A stretch of DNA of 37,523 bases, taken from Phoronis australis (taxonomy: Eukaryota > Phoronida > Phoronidae). The DNA is taken from assembly GCA_002633005.1 (NCBI GenBank), contig NMRA01000797.1:104212-141734 (forward strand). Direction: 5' to 3'. The first letter of the stretch is position 1, and each line of letters starts with the position of its first letter. This document shows, piece after piece, positions 1 to 20,617 of the stretch. The position numbers and the translations under genes are program-made. The notes beneath the pieces are model-generated. The model ran no database searches and was not told where the DNA came from. It saw only the letters and a program-made list of their open reading frames with translations.

Positions 1-235
1 CTTTCGTCAGACAACTCTTTGACGCCTTAACATGTTCTCTAATGTAATTTTCTACGTCTGTGTGGTTTAATTGTTGACACATTATTAAAATTCAATATCC
101 AGGTTGGACTCGAAAGACCGGCTATTTAACTCACGCAATGTCTACTTTCGCTTTGTTTATCGCAGTGAGCCTCGCTTTGGATTTTAATGTCCGCCGGAGG
201 GTTCAAATTGGAAGTTCGCGTCGTATGACATCGTA

Positions 236-282
236 TGACGTCATATGACGTAGGAGATGCGAGCCTCATTTGCATATATAAG
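236..282 (+). promoter_or_regulatory. Promoter-like cluster: CRE, octamer, TATA
   Basis: A perfect CRE palindrome (TGACGTCA, 236-243) lies between half-site repeats of the form gtatgac. It is followed by an octamer ATTTGCAT (268-275) that overlaps a TATA box TATATAAG (275-282). The order and spacing resemble a compact RNA polymerase II promoter. No convincing downstream gene is seen: the first ATG, at 312, opens only a 30-codon frame. Motifs this short occur by chance, so this is a candidate only. Confidence 0.3.
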
Positions 283-1920
283 TGACATCTGTTGGTTCAA
301 AAAAGAGGATCATGCCCGAGTACATGCCTGGGAAGAGGCATCTTTTTAAGGGTAAAACAAGTCATGTTCAAAGCATCCTAGTACCATTAATATGCAGTCT
401 TTGAGGACCAAAGTGGTGTCATTTTATAGCTAAAGGAATAAGCTTTCAAACACAATGCTTGGATTCCAGACGACTTTAACATTTACTTTTGAAATCACTT
501 TTGAATATCCGTTAAAATGCGCTAAAACAGTTGTCCCTTCCTGGTTATCTCTTCCTGGTTGTATGCTACATTCCAAGTTTTGTATGTTAACAAAGGAATT
601 GTCCCCGCCAGCTGTGAGTGTGATTCAATCATCCATGTGGTTTTGCAGTGAAAAATTAATTTTGGGACCAGCAACACACATTATCGAATCAGGGTCACCA
701 GTTTGTCGAGCAAAGTCGTGGACTAGAGGATGCATGCAATCAGGCAAAAAGAGAGCTGCATATTACCACAGTTACACAATATTCAGGATCACGTGTTGCT
801 GGTGAAGGGGTTGTTTTGAATCTAAGCGGCAAGTGTTGACTTTGTTACTTGGTGAGTCCATGCGCTGTAGCAAACCGTAATTCAGTAAATATTGATTGGT
901 CCAACGCTGGAAGACAGCCAACGTCAACCAGCATGCATCCTATTGATACACAAGTGACCGATACAAATATTGCTCAATTTTTTATTTAATTTGAGAGATG
1001 ATATAGAAATACGTTTATATTTCACAAGTGCTTTGTGATTTCAGAGTGTTATTTCTGGACGAAGGCAAGCATAACTTGCCTTAGACAAACTTCAGCGCAT
1101 TGATTTAATAGCATTGAAACCAGTGACAGACCATAATGCCTCATCGAGGATATAGCTACATGTACTTTTGACAGTGTCAGCGATGGTAACAATAACAACA
1201 TCTAAGAAAACCACACCAACAAATGTTCAGACAACGCCACTGATGAGATTTCAATAACAAACGCAATAGTATGTATGAAGAAAAAACGAATGTTGTTGCT
1301 TTGGCTTGCATTGAGGGCCTAGGGTCTTCTTTTACTGACTTACTTCATGATAATCTGACTTATATTTCATGTACCAAAACCAGTCCATGGATTAATGTAT
1401 TCAACAGTCCATTTCATACCTAGACTATTTGACTTCAAAATTGCCGTCTATTCACATGACACAGCAACATAAGTCTTACTTACAGCCAAAGCCCAACATT
1501 AAGCCAACAGAACATACACTCAACAATGGAGTATTTCTAAACACACCTTTTTACAAATTTGAGATAAACTCTCTAAGTATTAAATTCAACCCAACAAAAG
1601 CAGAGTAGCTCCAAGCTGGCCCTTCTTGACCAAAAGGGTGTCTGCACATTGTTTCTATAGCACTCCCCAGAGACAAAATTTGAAACAGTCAGGTGATCTG
1701 TCAAAATCTAAACATTTAAAATGGAAGCAACGCCTTCCACCATAAGTCAGGCTTTCAGTTAAGAAACATACTCTTGGGTACGTTGTTCATACAATGCAAA
1801 TTTGGTGAACACAGACCAGGGTTGCACTTCATTTCAATATGATTTCTCGTGGTCTTGGGTATGTGTAATGTACCCTTCAGGATATTAGGTGACTGCTTGA
1901 AATGTCCCTTCGAACGTTGA
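283..1920. other. Intergenic, no supported gene
   Basis: No exon with recognisable protein similarity is seen here. A 116-codon + frame at 455-805 and an opposing - frame (434-722, broken by one TGA) overlap, and neither shows a known motif. The remainder is AT-rich sequence without clear structure. Confidence 0.5.
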
Positions 1921-2468
1921 ATTTATTTATTTATTTAAACTTCTTTAAAAGACTGGGAGACAACTTCACTGATTTTCAAGTGGGCCCCGTCGGAAATAAT
2001 TACATGAAGTAAAATACAGAGAGCTTGTACAATTAGATTGAAAAGATTAGTAAATAAAGTACATTAGTATAAAATAAGTTAATGTGTACAATTAGATGAA
2101 TAAATAAGATAAAATAGAGTAAAATAGTGATGAGCTGAGGCCTACAGTCCCGAACCACGCACAAAGTCCCAGTCATTCAGTTTGAATACGTGGACATTGG
2201 GCGCATTCCCCGACAGCAGACCCCAGCCCGTTGTAAGCGACAGCACCTCTGTAGGCAAAGGCTCTTTTGCCACAGTTGTTTTTAGGTTCATCTGAAAATC
2301 TCTGACAGCTTTGAATTTAGTAGTGAGGTAATTAGGTTTGAGGCTATGTGTGGCTTTGTGCACCATAAAGTTTAAATGAAAGGCATGCCTGATAGGCAGA
2401 TTATCAAGTAGGTCAAACATAGGAAAGTCATTATGAAGGCCACTATAATTGAGTATCAGCCTGTGCAA
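1921..2468 (-). mobile_element. LINE 3' remnant (end of ORF2 plus tail)
   Basis: The - strand encodes about 108 residues (2468 down to 2142) including NLPIRHAFHLNFMVHKATH followed by LKPNYL. This is the pattern found at the C-terminal end of non-LTR retrotransposon reverse transcriptases, where a basic segment precedes 'hK..h.L.P.YL'. Downstream on the - strand comes an AT-rich 3' region ending in a simple (AAAT)n-type tail at about 1921-1940. The element is 5'-truncated near 2468, as is usual for LINE insertions. The clade (CR1/L2-like versus others) cannot be decided by eye. Confidence 0.45.
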
Positions 2469-2667
2469 GATTCACCACGAAATTTCACCATTCAATAGTT
2501 ACCCATATTAAAATTGCCTGAACGATAATAATAGTATTTTTCAGGTAATTTACATCAAGAAAACTTTTTATTGGGATACAAGTTGGCCATATTCTGAATT
2601 CCAGCAACTTTCTGGGGATTAATTCCGAAAAATGTCCGTCTTCCACGATAACCTGCATTGTTGTGTG

Positions 2668-2776
2668 GGTAATAGTCTGATATAACGTGCCCGTATTTTG
2701 AGAACCAGTTTGAAGCCGTTATTTAGAGGAGAAAACTGGTTCTCAAAATGCTGGCACTTTATATCAGACTATTACC
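2668..2776. mobile_element. 109-bp snap-back palindrome (foldback MITE)
   Basis: The left arm (2668-2711) and right arm (2733-2776) are inverted copies of about 44 bp with only about three mismatches, separated by about 20 bp. Both outer ends read ggtaatagtctgatat / atatcagactattacc. A near-perfect hairpin of this size fits a palindromic MITE. It could also fold into a precursor-like RNA hairpin if transcribed. No coding content. Confidence 0.7.
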
Positions 2777-3391
2777 GTTGTGCGCGATCACGCATGGTCT
2801 TGTGTCCCTCATCCAGAGTTTTCATGGGCTAACCATTAGGGATTTTATTCACTTTGTTTTTGTTTTGCTTTGGTTTTAAACTGTGATTGACAGCATATCC
2901 TCCACCCGTATCATGATTTCATGCTGTTACCAGAAAAATAAACGCAAGTAACTGAAGTATGAATTCATTTGCATTAGACATAAAAAAGAACATCTCTTGT
3001 TCGTGATTGTTTAAATTTGGTATCTGAAAACAAAAACATAGTTGGTTTTGCTCTGTGTTTTTTGAAAATCGAATTGGCGGCGGGTACTCGTTGTAATGGT
3101 TCTCTTTTCAAACAGCAAAAAAATCTTAAAGGCGAAGGCAATCTCTTTTCATATCATTTTTGTTAAAATAAGGTTCGTTGATTATATATATTACGTTATA
3201 TACATGTATATTATTATATGACGTTTAAGAAGTCAAGAATTTCGCGCCATTTGTTTTCATATAGTCTGACTGTGTGAGCTGTCGTGTCAGTCATTGTTCT
3301 ACCTGGGTAATTGCGATAAGTTTGGTCGTCGGTTGCTTTTGTTTACGAGTCAGTCAACATGCCGCACAGTTGCTGTGCACTCTTGATGTAC
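2777..3391. other. Intergenic, AT-rich
   Basis: No gene or repeat could be supported. A run of alternating AT/TA sequence lies at about 3180-3225. Confidence 0.5.
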
Positions 3392-3726
3392 CATTACATA
3401 GGCGGATATAGGGGGGCAGCCCCCCCCCCNGCAGCCCCCCCCCCACCATTAGCTGCCGCAATCAAAATGAAACAGCAACACCCTGAAGCGTGAGGAAATA
3501 TTGAGTTCTGGAATAAGGACCAGCAACGACCTCAGATTGCTGCGGAATCGTACTCCCGTTTTTTTTTCTTTGGTCCACCACTAATAGATTTTGTGACAGC
3601 AGGTCCACAACCCCGGCCCCCGCAACTATCGGGCCACCTCTGTACATGCAATAGCGCTTTGCCCAATTCCCCGATGCAACGTGTGGCCCTCCCTTATGGT
3701 TTCCTAGATCCGCCACTGCATTACAT
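3392..3726. mobile_element. hAT-type MITE with 8-bp target duplication
   Basis: The 8-bp direct repeat CATTACAT at 3392-3399 and 3719-3726 brackets a 319-bp element. The ends are inverted: AGGCGGATATAGG on the left and the reverse complement of CAGTGGCGGATCTAGG on the right. An 8-bp duplication and CAGTGGCGGAT-type termini are characteristic of hAT-superfamily non-autonomous elements. The left end seems to have lost its first few bases. The interior holds C-runs and a single n (3430), so the internal sequence is not reliable. No transposase is encoded. Confidence 0.7.
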
Positions 3727-4334
3727 TGCTTTAAGGAAGATGACACACTTCGTAGCACGTGGCTCGTTCGTGTGAAGAACGCAGCGTTACCCGTCCATAC
3801 AACGTCTGCAGTCGGATTACAAAAGAGATATGTACGCTGAATAGATGAATGTCCCTACAAAACAGCGCCTGAAGAAGGGCGCCACAACATCGGTGTTGAT
3901 TCCCCGGCAGTGCCCCGTCGCCACCCTCGAGAAGTGCAGTTTTGAAGCGAGAAGCTTCACGAGCTGTGGCGATAAAAAATAAACATTTAGAATAGCAAAA
4001 TTTGCCAACAGAAAGATTCCGAATAGCAGTTGCAACTGATTCAGAAATGTGGAGCAAACACCGCATCGTCCAGCGATGACCGTCATCTTCCCTCAGTCAA
4101 CCCTTCAGGAGACCTACGATATTAACTTGCATTGACAATTGGAATTCCTTACTATCAAAAATAACAGAAAGCATTTCAATCGTCACTCTCAACTTAACTT
4201 AAACTTCCTACCATTACTCAAGACCTGCCAGTTCCATTGACGTCATTCCAACTTCCTCGCAACCATGAAATAATCCTATACATGTACATATCAAAATCCA
4301 AACTATATACTATTTAGGCATAATTTTAATAGTA

Positions 4335-4760
4335 TTTCACCTCTGTGTTCCTGTGGAGACACTCAGACATATCGTCATAATTTGTTTTGCACGTGCGGTA
4401 CGCAAGGAGCAGATGGTACAGCTTTTCCACACACTCGAACAATACTCCAATGTTTACAAAAAAGATTCAGATATTCCTCAATGTATAACAAAAGTACTTT
4501 TTTTCTAAATGGATGTAAAGAACTCGACCCAAAAGAAAATAAGGTTTTATTCGAAATAGTATCAAAATTTCTTTTTAATATTGAATCTCTTTGTGTGAGT
4601 CGGTAAAATTGTATACACGTAAAATAAGTTATTGTGTGGAAATGATTTATTTACATTCGTAATCATATGTCATTGTAATCTTAACATCAGTTTCTTAATT
4701 TATGTATTTGTGTATAATAATTGTATACAAATTTCTTTGTATTTATTTAACACTATGCCT
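4335..4760 (+). mobile_element. LINE 3' remnant with C-terminal zinc-knuckle
   Basis: Translation from about 4339 gives PLCSCGDTQTYRHNLFC, which matches the C-x-C-G-x-x-x-T-x-x-H-x-x-x-x-C motif found just before the end of many LINE ORF2 proteins. The frame is then interrupted, and an AT-rich region follows to about 4760. This looks like an old 5'-truncated retrotransposon copy. The boundaries are approximate. Confidence 0.4.
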
Positions 4761-4955
4761 CTTGGCGTTTTTTGGTTCTGTGTATTCATTGTACTGAATA
4801 TTTCATAATAACCACTTAAAAATGACCGCCAGGAACAAGTAGACATCATTTTCCTACAACGGAGACGATCCGTGACCATGTAACACTAGAGAGGTAGTTC
4901 AACTGCTTACATGTAACTGCCACGAGGTATGAACTACTTCAGCGTACCCTTTTGC

Positions 4956-5211
4956 ATAACCATGCGCGCACCCAGGGGGCTCTGAGGGCTCGAAGGAGCC
5001 CCTCCCCCATTTGGCGAAGTGGGCAAAAAGGTACGCCTCAGAGAAACAAAAAGTCCGAGAAAACGTGACAAAAACAAAAGTCCACTAAAAAGGCGCGAAT
5101 GCACAATTCATATCTCTGAACATGGTACCCCATTTTTAGTCCCCGTATTTTTGTTAGTAAAAGGTCCACATCGAACCCCCTATATTTTAGACTGGGTGCG
5201 TGCATGATAAC
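4956..5211. mobile_element. MITE with 5-bp target duplication, upstream of copy A
   Basis: The terminal inverted repeats are CATGCGCGCACCCAG (4961-4975) and CTGGGTGCGTGCATG (5192-5206), flanked by ATAAC on both sides (4956-4960 and 5207-5211). The upstream region of copy B (about 20300-20330) reads through the same flanks (..gtacgcttttacaaaacggttagaactt..) without the insert. The element therefore most likely inserted after the gene duplication. It lies about 170 bp upstream of the copy A start codon. The interior has no coding capacity. Confidence 0.75.
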
Positions 5212-5297
5212 GGTTAGAACTTGCGTACAAGGAAATTTACAAAAGTAAGTGACGATGTGCGAAACACCATGAACCAATAGGTGGCGAGTGGAAATTT

Positions 5298-5314
5298 TAT
5301 ATAATTTTATATAA
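5298..5314 (+). promoter_or_regulatory. Possible TATA boxes of copy A
   Basis: TATATAA occurs twice (5298-5304 and 5308-5314), 78 and 68 bp upstream of the ATG. The equivalent stretch of copy B lacks both, though the flanks on each side (ggtggcgagtggaaat and gacaggtgccat) are conserved. The two copies may use different core promoters. Weak evidence. Confidence 0.25.
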
Positions 5315-5381
5315 TTTTAGTATAACAGGCGAATGAGGGTCGACAGGTGCCATTTTGTCAGTGACTAGTCTGGTGGTTAAG

Positions 5382-16520
<11,139 letters not shown>

Positions 16521-17124
16521 TTATTCCGTAAAGCGGCTTCCGCAGTTCTGTGCTGGGAACAATGTCTACCTTCGTACGACAGCTATTTCCTACATAAAAT
16601 TGTGTTAAGTAAAGTTCAAAACTTGAACTTCGGCGTGGAAATCTCAATTTAAGCTGTACCTACTATCAAAATTTCGGGAAATAGAACTGACTAATCTTTC
16701 CGATTGGGTTGTTTTATTTATCGTGAATAACAAAAAAGAAGTACTTAGCAACTGTAGCCGTCCTTGCAAAGATCTTTTATACCAAGAAGTAATAAAAAGT
16801 GATCAAAATAAAGACAACTTCCGTTAAATGGTAGCGAAGGTATCCTATTATTTTTAAATTCTGAATAGATTTTCCATCCCAACCTGGGCTTTGTTCCCTG
16901 AAAAGTGACTTAAGACGTAAAACAGAAATTTATGAAAAAATAATTTACAGTGTAAACTGAATTAAGCAAAATAATATATGTGACATACCCGTAATTGTTA
17001 ATCTGTACAAATCATTCCCAGGCAGTAATAGTTATAACTTAGAATAAACCTTTATTTAGCCATTGTGAAATGGGAGTGTAAGACCAAATTTTTGTCGCAA
17101 GTCGTCAGTCACTTTTCATGAAAC
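16521..17124. other. Copy A 3' flank with polyadenylation signals
   Basis: AATAAA occurs at 16791-16796 and 16807-16812, 270-290 bp after the stop. The first 100 bp after the stop is homologous to the copy B 3' UTR. No other gene is seen. Confidence 0.5.
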
Positions 17125-17562
17125 GGACCCCAGTGGCCGGTTCCATGAAGCAGTCCCAAATAGGGACTCAACTAAATCTTCTGTGTATTTTTGGACTTGT
17201 GAAACCATCGATTGCCCTTTCTTGTATTGTTTTAGTTTCATTACTAAGTCAATTTTTGACTTTGAGACAAATCGAGAGTGCACTCTACGTTGAATTGTCA
17301 ATATTGTCGAAAATAAGTAGTGATCTTTTCTTGCAACATCCCCAATTTAAGGACTAAGTCTTTATATTTTTTAATAAATTCTGGGCTCAGTTTTTAGTTA
17401 TGTTATTAAAAAATGTCAGTAATCAAAGAGGAGCTCATAATAAAGATGAAATGATAGAAAAATATTGCATCACTGAGGCCATAAAAACAATACGCAAGAA
17501 GATTTAGGGACCTTAATTGAGTCCCTATTTGGGCCTGTTTCATGTAACCGGCCACTGGGTCC
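17125..17562. mobile_element. MITE with ~60-bp terminal inverted repeats
   Basis: The left end starts GGACCCCAGTGGCCGGTTCC and runs on to tcaactaaatctt at 17180; the right end is its inverted counterpart, finishing GTAACCGGCCACTGGGTCC at 17562. The arms are about 55-60 bp with a few mismatches, giving an element of about 438 bp. The interior has no transposase. No clear target duplication was found. Confidence 0.75.
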
Positions 17563-18649
17563 TAATCTAGAAACTTCGCACGGCTAGGGATGAAACTCTT
17601 TTCACACTTGGATCTTTCTAGATCACAAGGCACGACTTAGATATGGCGCGATACTCAAGAAAAGAATTTTACCAGCAAAATGATTAAAGTGTCGCTACCA
17701 TCGATCGGATTTCTTAAGTAGCTTTTAAAGTTAGTAGAAAGCCCACGAAACTATATATTTTTAAAATCCTTGGTAACCACAGAATCTGCTTATGTACACG
17801 AAAGCAATGCCCATTGGCCTGTTTCATAAGACGTAAGACAGATTTGATCATATTAACAAAATAAAATAAAGGGTAAGCAATGTAGTTATTTGCATACCAT
17901 TGCCTGGAAATACTTTATGTGAAATTTCTAACTAGGTAGCAGTTATGGTTACATTCTCAGATATTTTGTATTTCCGTGAAAGAGAATTTAAATTAGATTT
18001 ACTTTTAGAATGGAGTGTAAGATCACATTTATTTTCGAGGAGGTCTACAATTTTTCCACTACCTCTAATTGTTTTAGCCCGAAAATTTCTGGCAGATACC
18101 AAGACTTCCGTTTTGTTCAAGGAATGTTGGCGTTGTTAGGATGTCCAGGGTCAATAGACTAGCGTATTTTTGTGAAAATAAAACTAAGTGAAAAATATTC
18201 TCGTAAGAAAGTCGAAGATTTTTATGAAAAGGCTCCGAAAACTGTTGACACATTTTGTCTAAGACACGTCTGTGCAATTCAGTTTGTCTTTTCGTACTTT
18301 GTCCGTGCTTCAATGACAACTAAGTATCAGTGCATGGTTTACCCTTTGAGGGTCCTGTCCAGGATATCGTTGTTAGGCCTGGTTTACGTTTTTGCAACAT
18401 AGGTCATCTAAACGCACTTGAAAACGTGCATTTAATCATTCATACATGTATTTCGAAAATCAAGAAAATTGTAAATTCAACAAGACAATTTTTCGAATCC
18501 AAAACTATATTTTTCCAGAGGTCCCTCTCTGGCAAATTATAACGAAGAAAAACGCCTGAACCTACCGCTTCAAATAGGCTTCTTTGTTTATTGGCACGCG
18601 AAGAGTTTTACTACGACTTCATGTTAACATTCGCCGACAGATCTGCCTC
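17563..18649. other. Intergenic, no supported gene
   Basis: Short overlapping frames on both strands (17930-18540) show no recognised motif and no exon-like borders. At about 17815 there is a 'ggcctgtttcataagacg' string similar to the inner part of the preceding MITE arm, perhaps a related fragment. Confidence 0.4.
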
Positions 18650-18765
18650 CCGTTCAGTAACGCTAGGACCTCGCGTGAGATATTGCCGTGTATTTTAAGT
18701 GAGAACACGTGACTTTAGCTAGATTTTAGTTAGGTCCTAGCGTAGGTCCTAGCTTTACTGAACGC
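18650..18765. mobile_element. Small inverted-repeat element (~115 bp)
   Basis: CGTTCAGTAACGCTAGGACC (from about 18651) and the inverted AGGTCCTAGCTTTACTGAACG (from about 18744) form imperfect arms of about 21 bp. The element lies directly before the DNA polymerase remnant. It may be an independent MITE or a terminal piece of a larger element. Confidence 0.55.
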
Positions 18766-18769
18766 ACGC

Positions 18770-19255
18770 CCGATTTCGAATATTGCGAGATGGACACAGA
18801 CTCGACGTACATGGCTATATCTGGTAACTGTCTAGAGGACGTGATTAAATCCGACATGCGAGCAGCTTTCAAGAGGAAAAACATCTCTGTTTACCGCGAA
18901 CAGACACGGAAGAAAACGAGGGCTACGACACGCACACGACTGGTTTACTGAAGTTGGAATTCGAAGGGAACTACTGTATCGCGCTTTGCTCTAAAATGTA
19001 TTACGTCGGAGCCTCCGGACGACGGTAAATCTCATTTTAGCTGTAAATTTGTACACCGGCAGAGAAATGAAATCGACAAAGCGAGGTATCTCAAAGTGAT
19101 GCAGACCACGAAGAGTAGCTCAGCCCTCAACAAAGGATTTCGGTTAGGCGTCGATTACACCATGTATACCCATCTGCAAGAGAGGTGCGCATTCACCTAC
19201 TTTTATCCCAAAAGTGTTCGACGACGGCGTCAGCACTGGACCTTTGAACGTTTAA
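18770..19255 (+). pseudogene. Broken family B DNA polymerase (Maverick/Polinton/adintovirus-like), C-terminal part
   Basis: The first frame carries CEMDTDSTYMAISG, the D-T-D-S metal-binding motif C of family B DNA polymerases. Downstream pieces in other frames (LKLEFEG, ALCSKMYYV, YLKVMQTT, GFRLGVDYTMYTHLQER, and a GVSTGPL-type end at about 19230-19255) appear in the order expected for the palm and thumb end of protein-primed polymerases from large DNA transposons and related animal viruses. At least three frameshifts and an internal stop show it is dead. No flanking capsid, integrase or protease genes are seen, so it is an isolated fossil. Confidence 0.65.
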
Positions 19256-19444
19256 TTCGGGACATTTAATAAATACTGTTTTACGGATAACGGTGTCTGA
19301 ACGTCTGGATGATTCTTGTAGTGCATTCGAATGTACTTTGTTATTAATACACCTTTAAAAATATTAAGTTTATTTTTCTATTTTAGGTGGTCACATCTAA
19401 TTATTTGTGTTATTAATTTAGTACCGTCGGTAACTGGATTAGAT

Positions 19445-19566
19445 ATACGCGACATCTGTCGTTGAGTTAGGTGGTTATCCCTTTATCGTCTTTCATGGGT
19501 TATACGCGACATCTGTTGTTGAGAGATGAGAGGGTGCGACTTCTGTTGTTGAGAGATGAGAGAGAA
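19445..19566 (+). repeat. Imperfect tandem repeats
   Basis: Three diverged copies of a segment containing 'gcgac[at]tctgt[ct]gttgag', the last two with 'agatgagag', occur between about 19449 and 19562, with longer spacing between the first and second. No coding content. Confidence 0.6.
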
Positions 19567-20486
19567 CCAAGGGTATACTAAAACGACGACACGTGGCGCA
19601 AGCGAAATAATGTAATCTACCTTCTGTTCTTATTCAGTACGCAGCGTAATCCCTATTTTGTTTCGGCTCTCGATCAGTTGAACTCTACAAACACAACGTA
19701 GTCAACGTCTTTTTAGTGTCAGAACATCTGGGTGGTGGACGGTGCCACGCCTGATCATTTCAGCAGTCACGTGATTTCCAATTCGACCTCGTCTTCTTTC
19801 TGGTTTACCGACGTTCCCCGCTTACACGCATGACCTCGACCTTGGATCGAGGTCCCTTTCCAACGAGTCCAATTAAACCTATTACGTAATGAAGTGTCCC
19901 TTCCGGTTGCATCCATCACACGTGACCGTTGACGTTTCATTTCGGATTGATGACATTTGACCCAGGCGCCTCATACACGGGTCTCCTAAACAACTTTCTA
20001 TACCAGTGGGGGGACAGGTGTGCCCTCGCGAGATTTGATCGATAGCAGCATTCCAAACAGTGAAAAGAGGAAACCTGCCACCTTCATATCTACTGAGTGA
20101 ATGATACTCCACCGTTCCTAAAGAAGGGAACGGGACGCCCCGAGGACTTAAGAATGTTTAGTAAGTATCATAGTCCGGTTGAACAGGTTTAAATTTTCTT
20201 TTATTATAAACATTTCCGGATTATTTAGTAGAATGAATTGCAGTATAATAGAGTAGAGCGGAACCTTCCATGGCGACATTTGAGTACGAAATACTTTTAT
20301 GTACGCTTTTACAAAACGGTTAGAACTTGTGCTCAAGGTAATCCACAGACCAACGAAGATGTGCGGAACCCCAAGGTGGCGAGTGGAAATCTTGTGCGTT
20401 CCCACACAGATAAACCGACGGGTTAGTTTAACAAGTGAATGGGGGAAGACAGGTGCCATACTTCAGTGACCAGACTGGTGGTAAAG
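19567..20486. other. Intergenic region upstream of copy B
   Basis: No gene is supported. About 20300-20486 aligns with the upstream and 5' UTR region of copy A, including aaacggttagaactt, ggtggcgagtggaaat, gacaggtgccat and the bases just before the ATG, so the duplication unit included the promoter-proximal region. Confidence 0.5.
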
Positions 20487-20617
20487 ATGTTGTTTGCTCT
20501 TGTCATAGTGGTGGTCCTGGTGGGGTTCTGCAATGGTCATTCGTGGCTCACGTGCACTGACTATCTAGAGGAGAATGGCGAGTATTGGAGCTCGAGTTTA
20601 TGCAGGGCATACCCGAG
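20487..20617 (+). CDS. Copy B exon 1: signal peptide and mature N-terminal His
   Basis: The ATG at 20487 starts MLFALVIVVVLVGFCNG, then HSWLTCTDY. An in-frame ATG at 20439 would add 16 residues ahead of the hydrophobic core; its frame is not conserved in copy A, so the inner ATG is preferred. Donor AG|GTGAGA, phase 2. Confidence 0.87.

Noticed and set aside
3462-4086. Overlapping frames on both strands around 3460-4090
   Set aside because: Partly inside the hAT-type MITE and otherwise without motif or exon borders.
19882-20112. - strand frame containing CDGCNRKGHF, resembling a zinc knuckle
   Set aside because: Incomplete C-x2-C-x4-H pattern, no other gag-like sequence around it; too weak to call.
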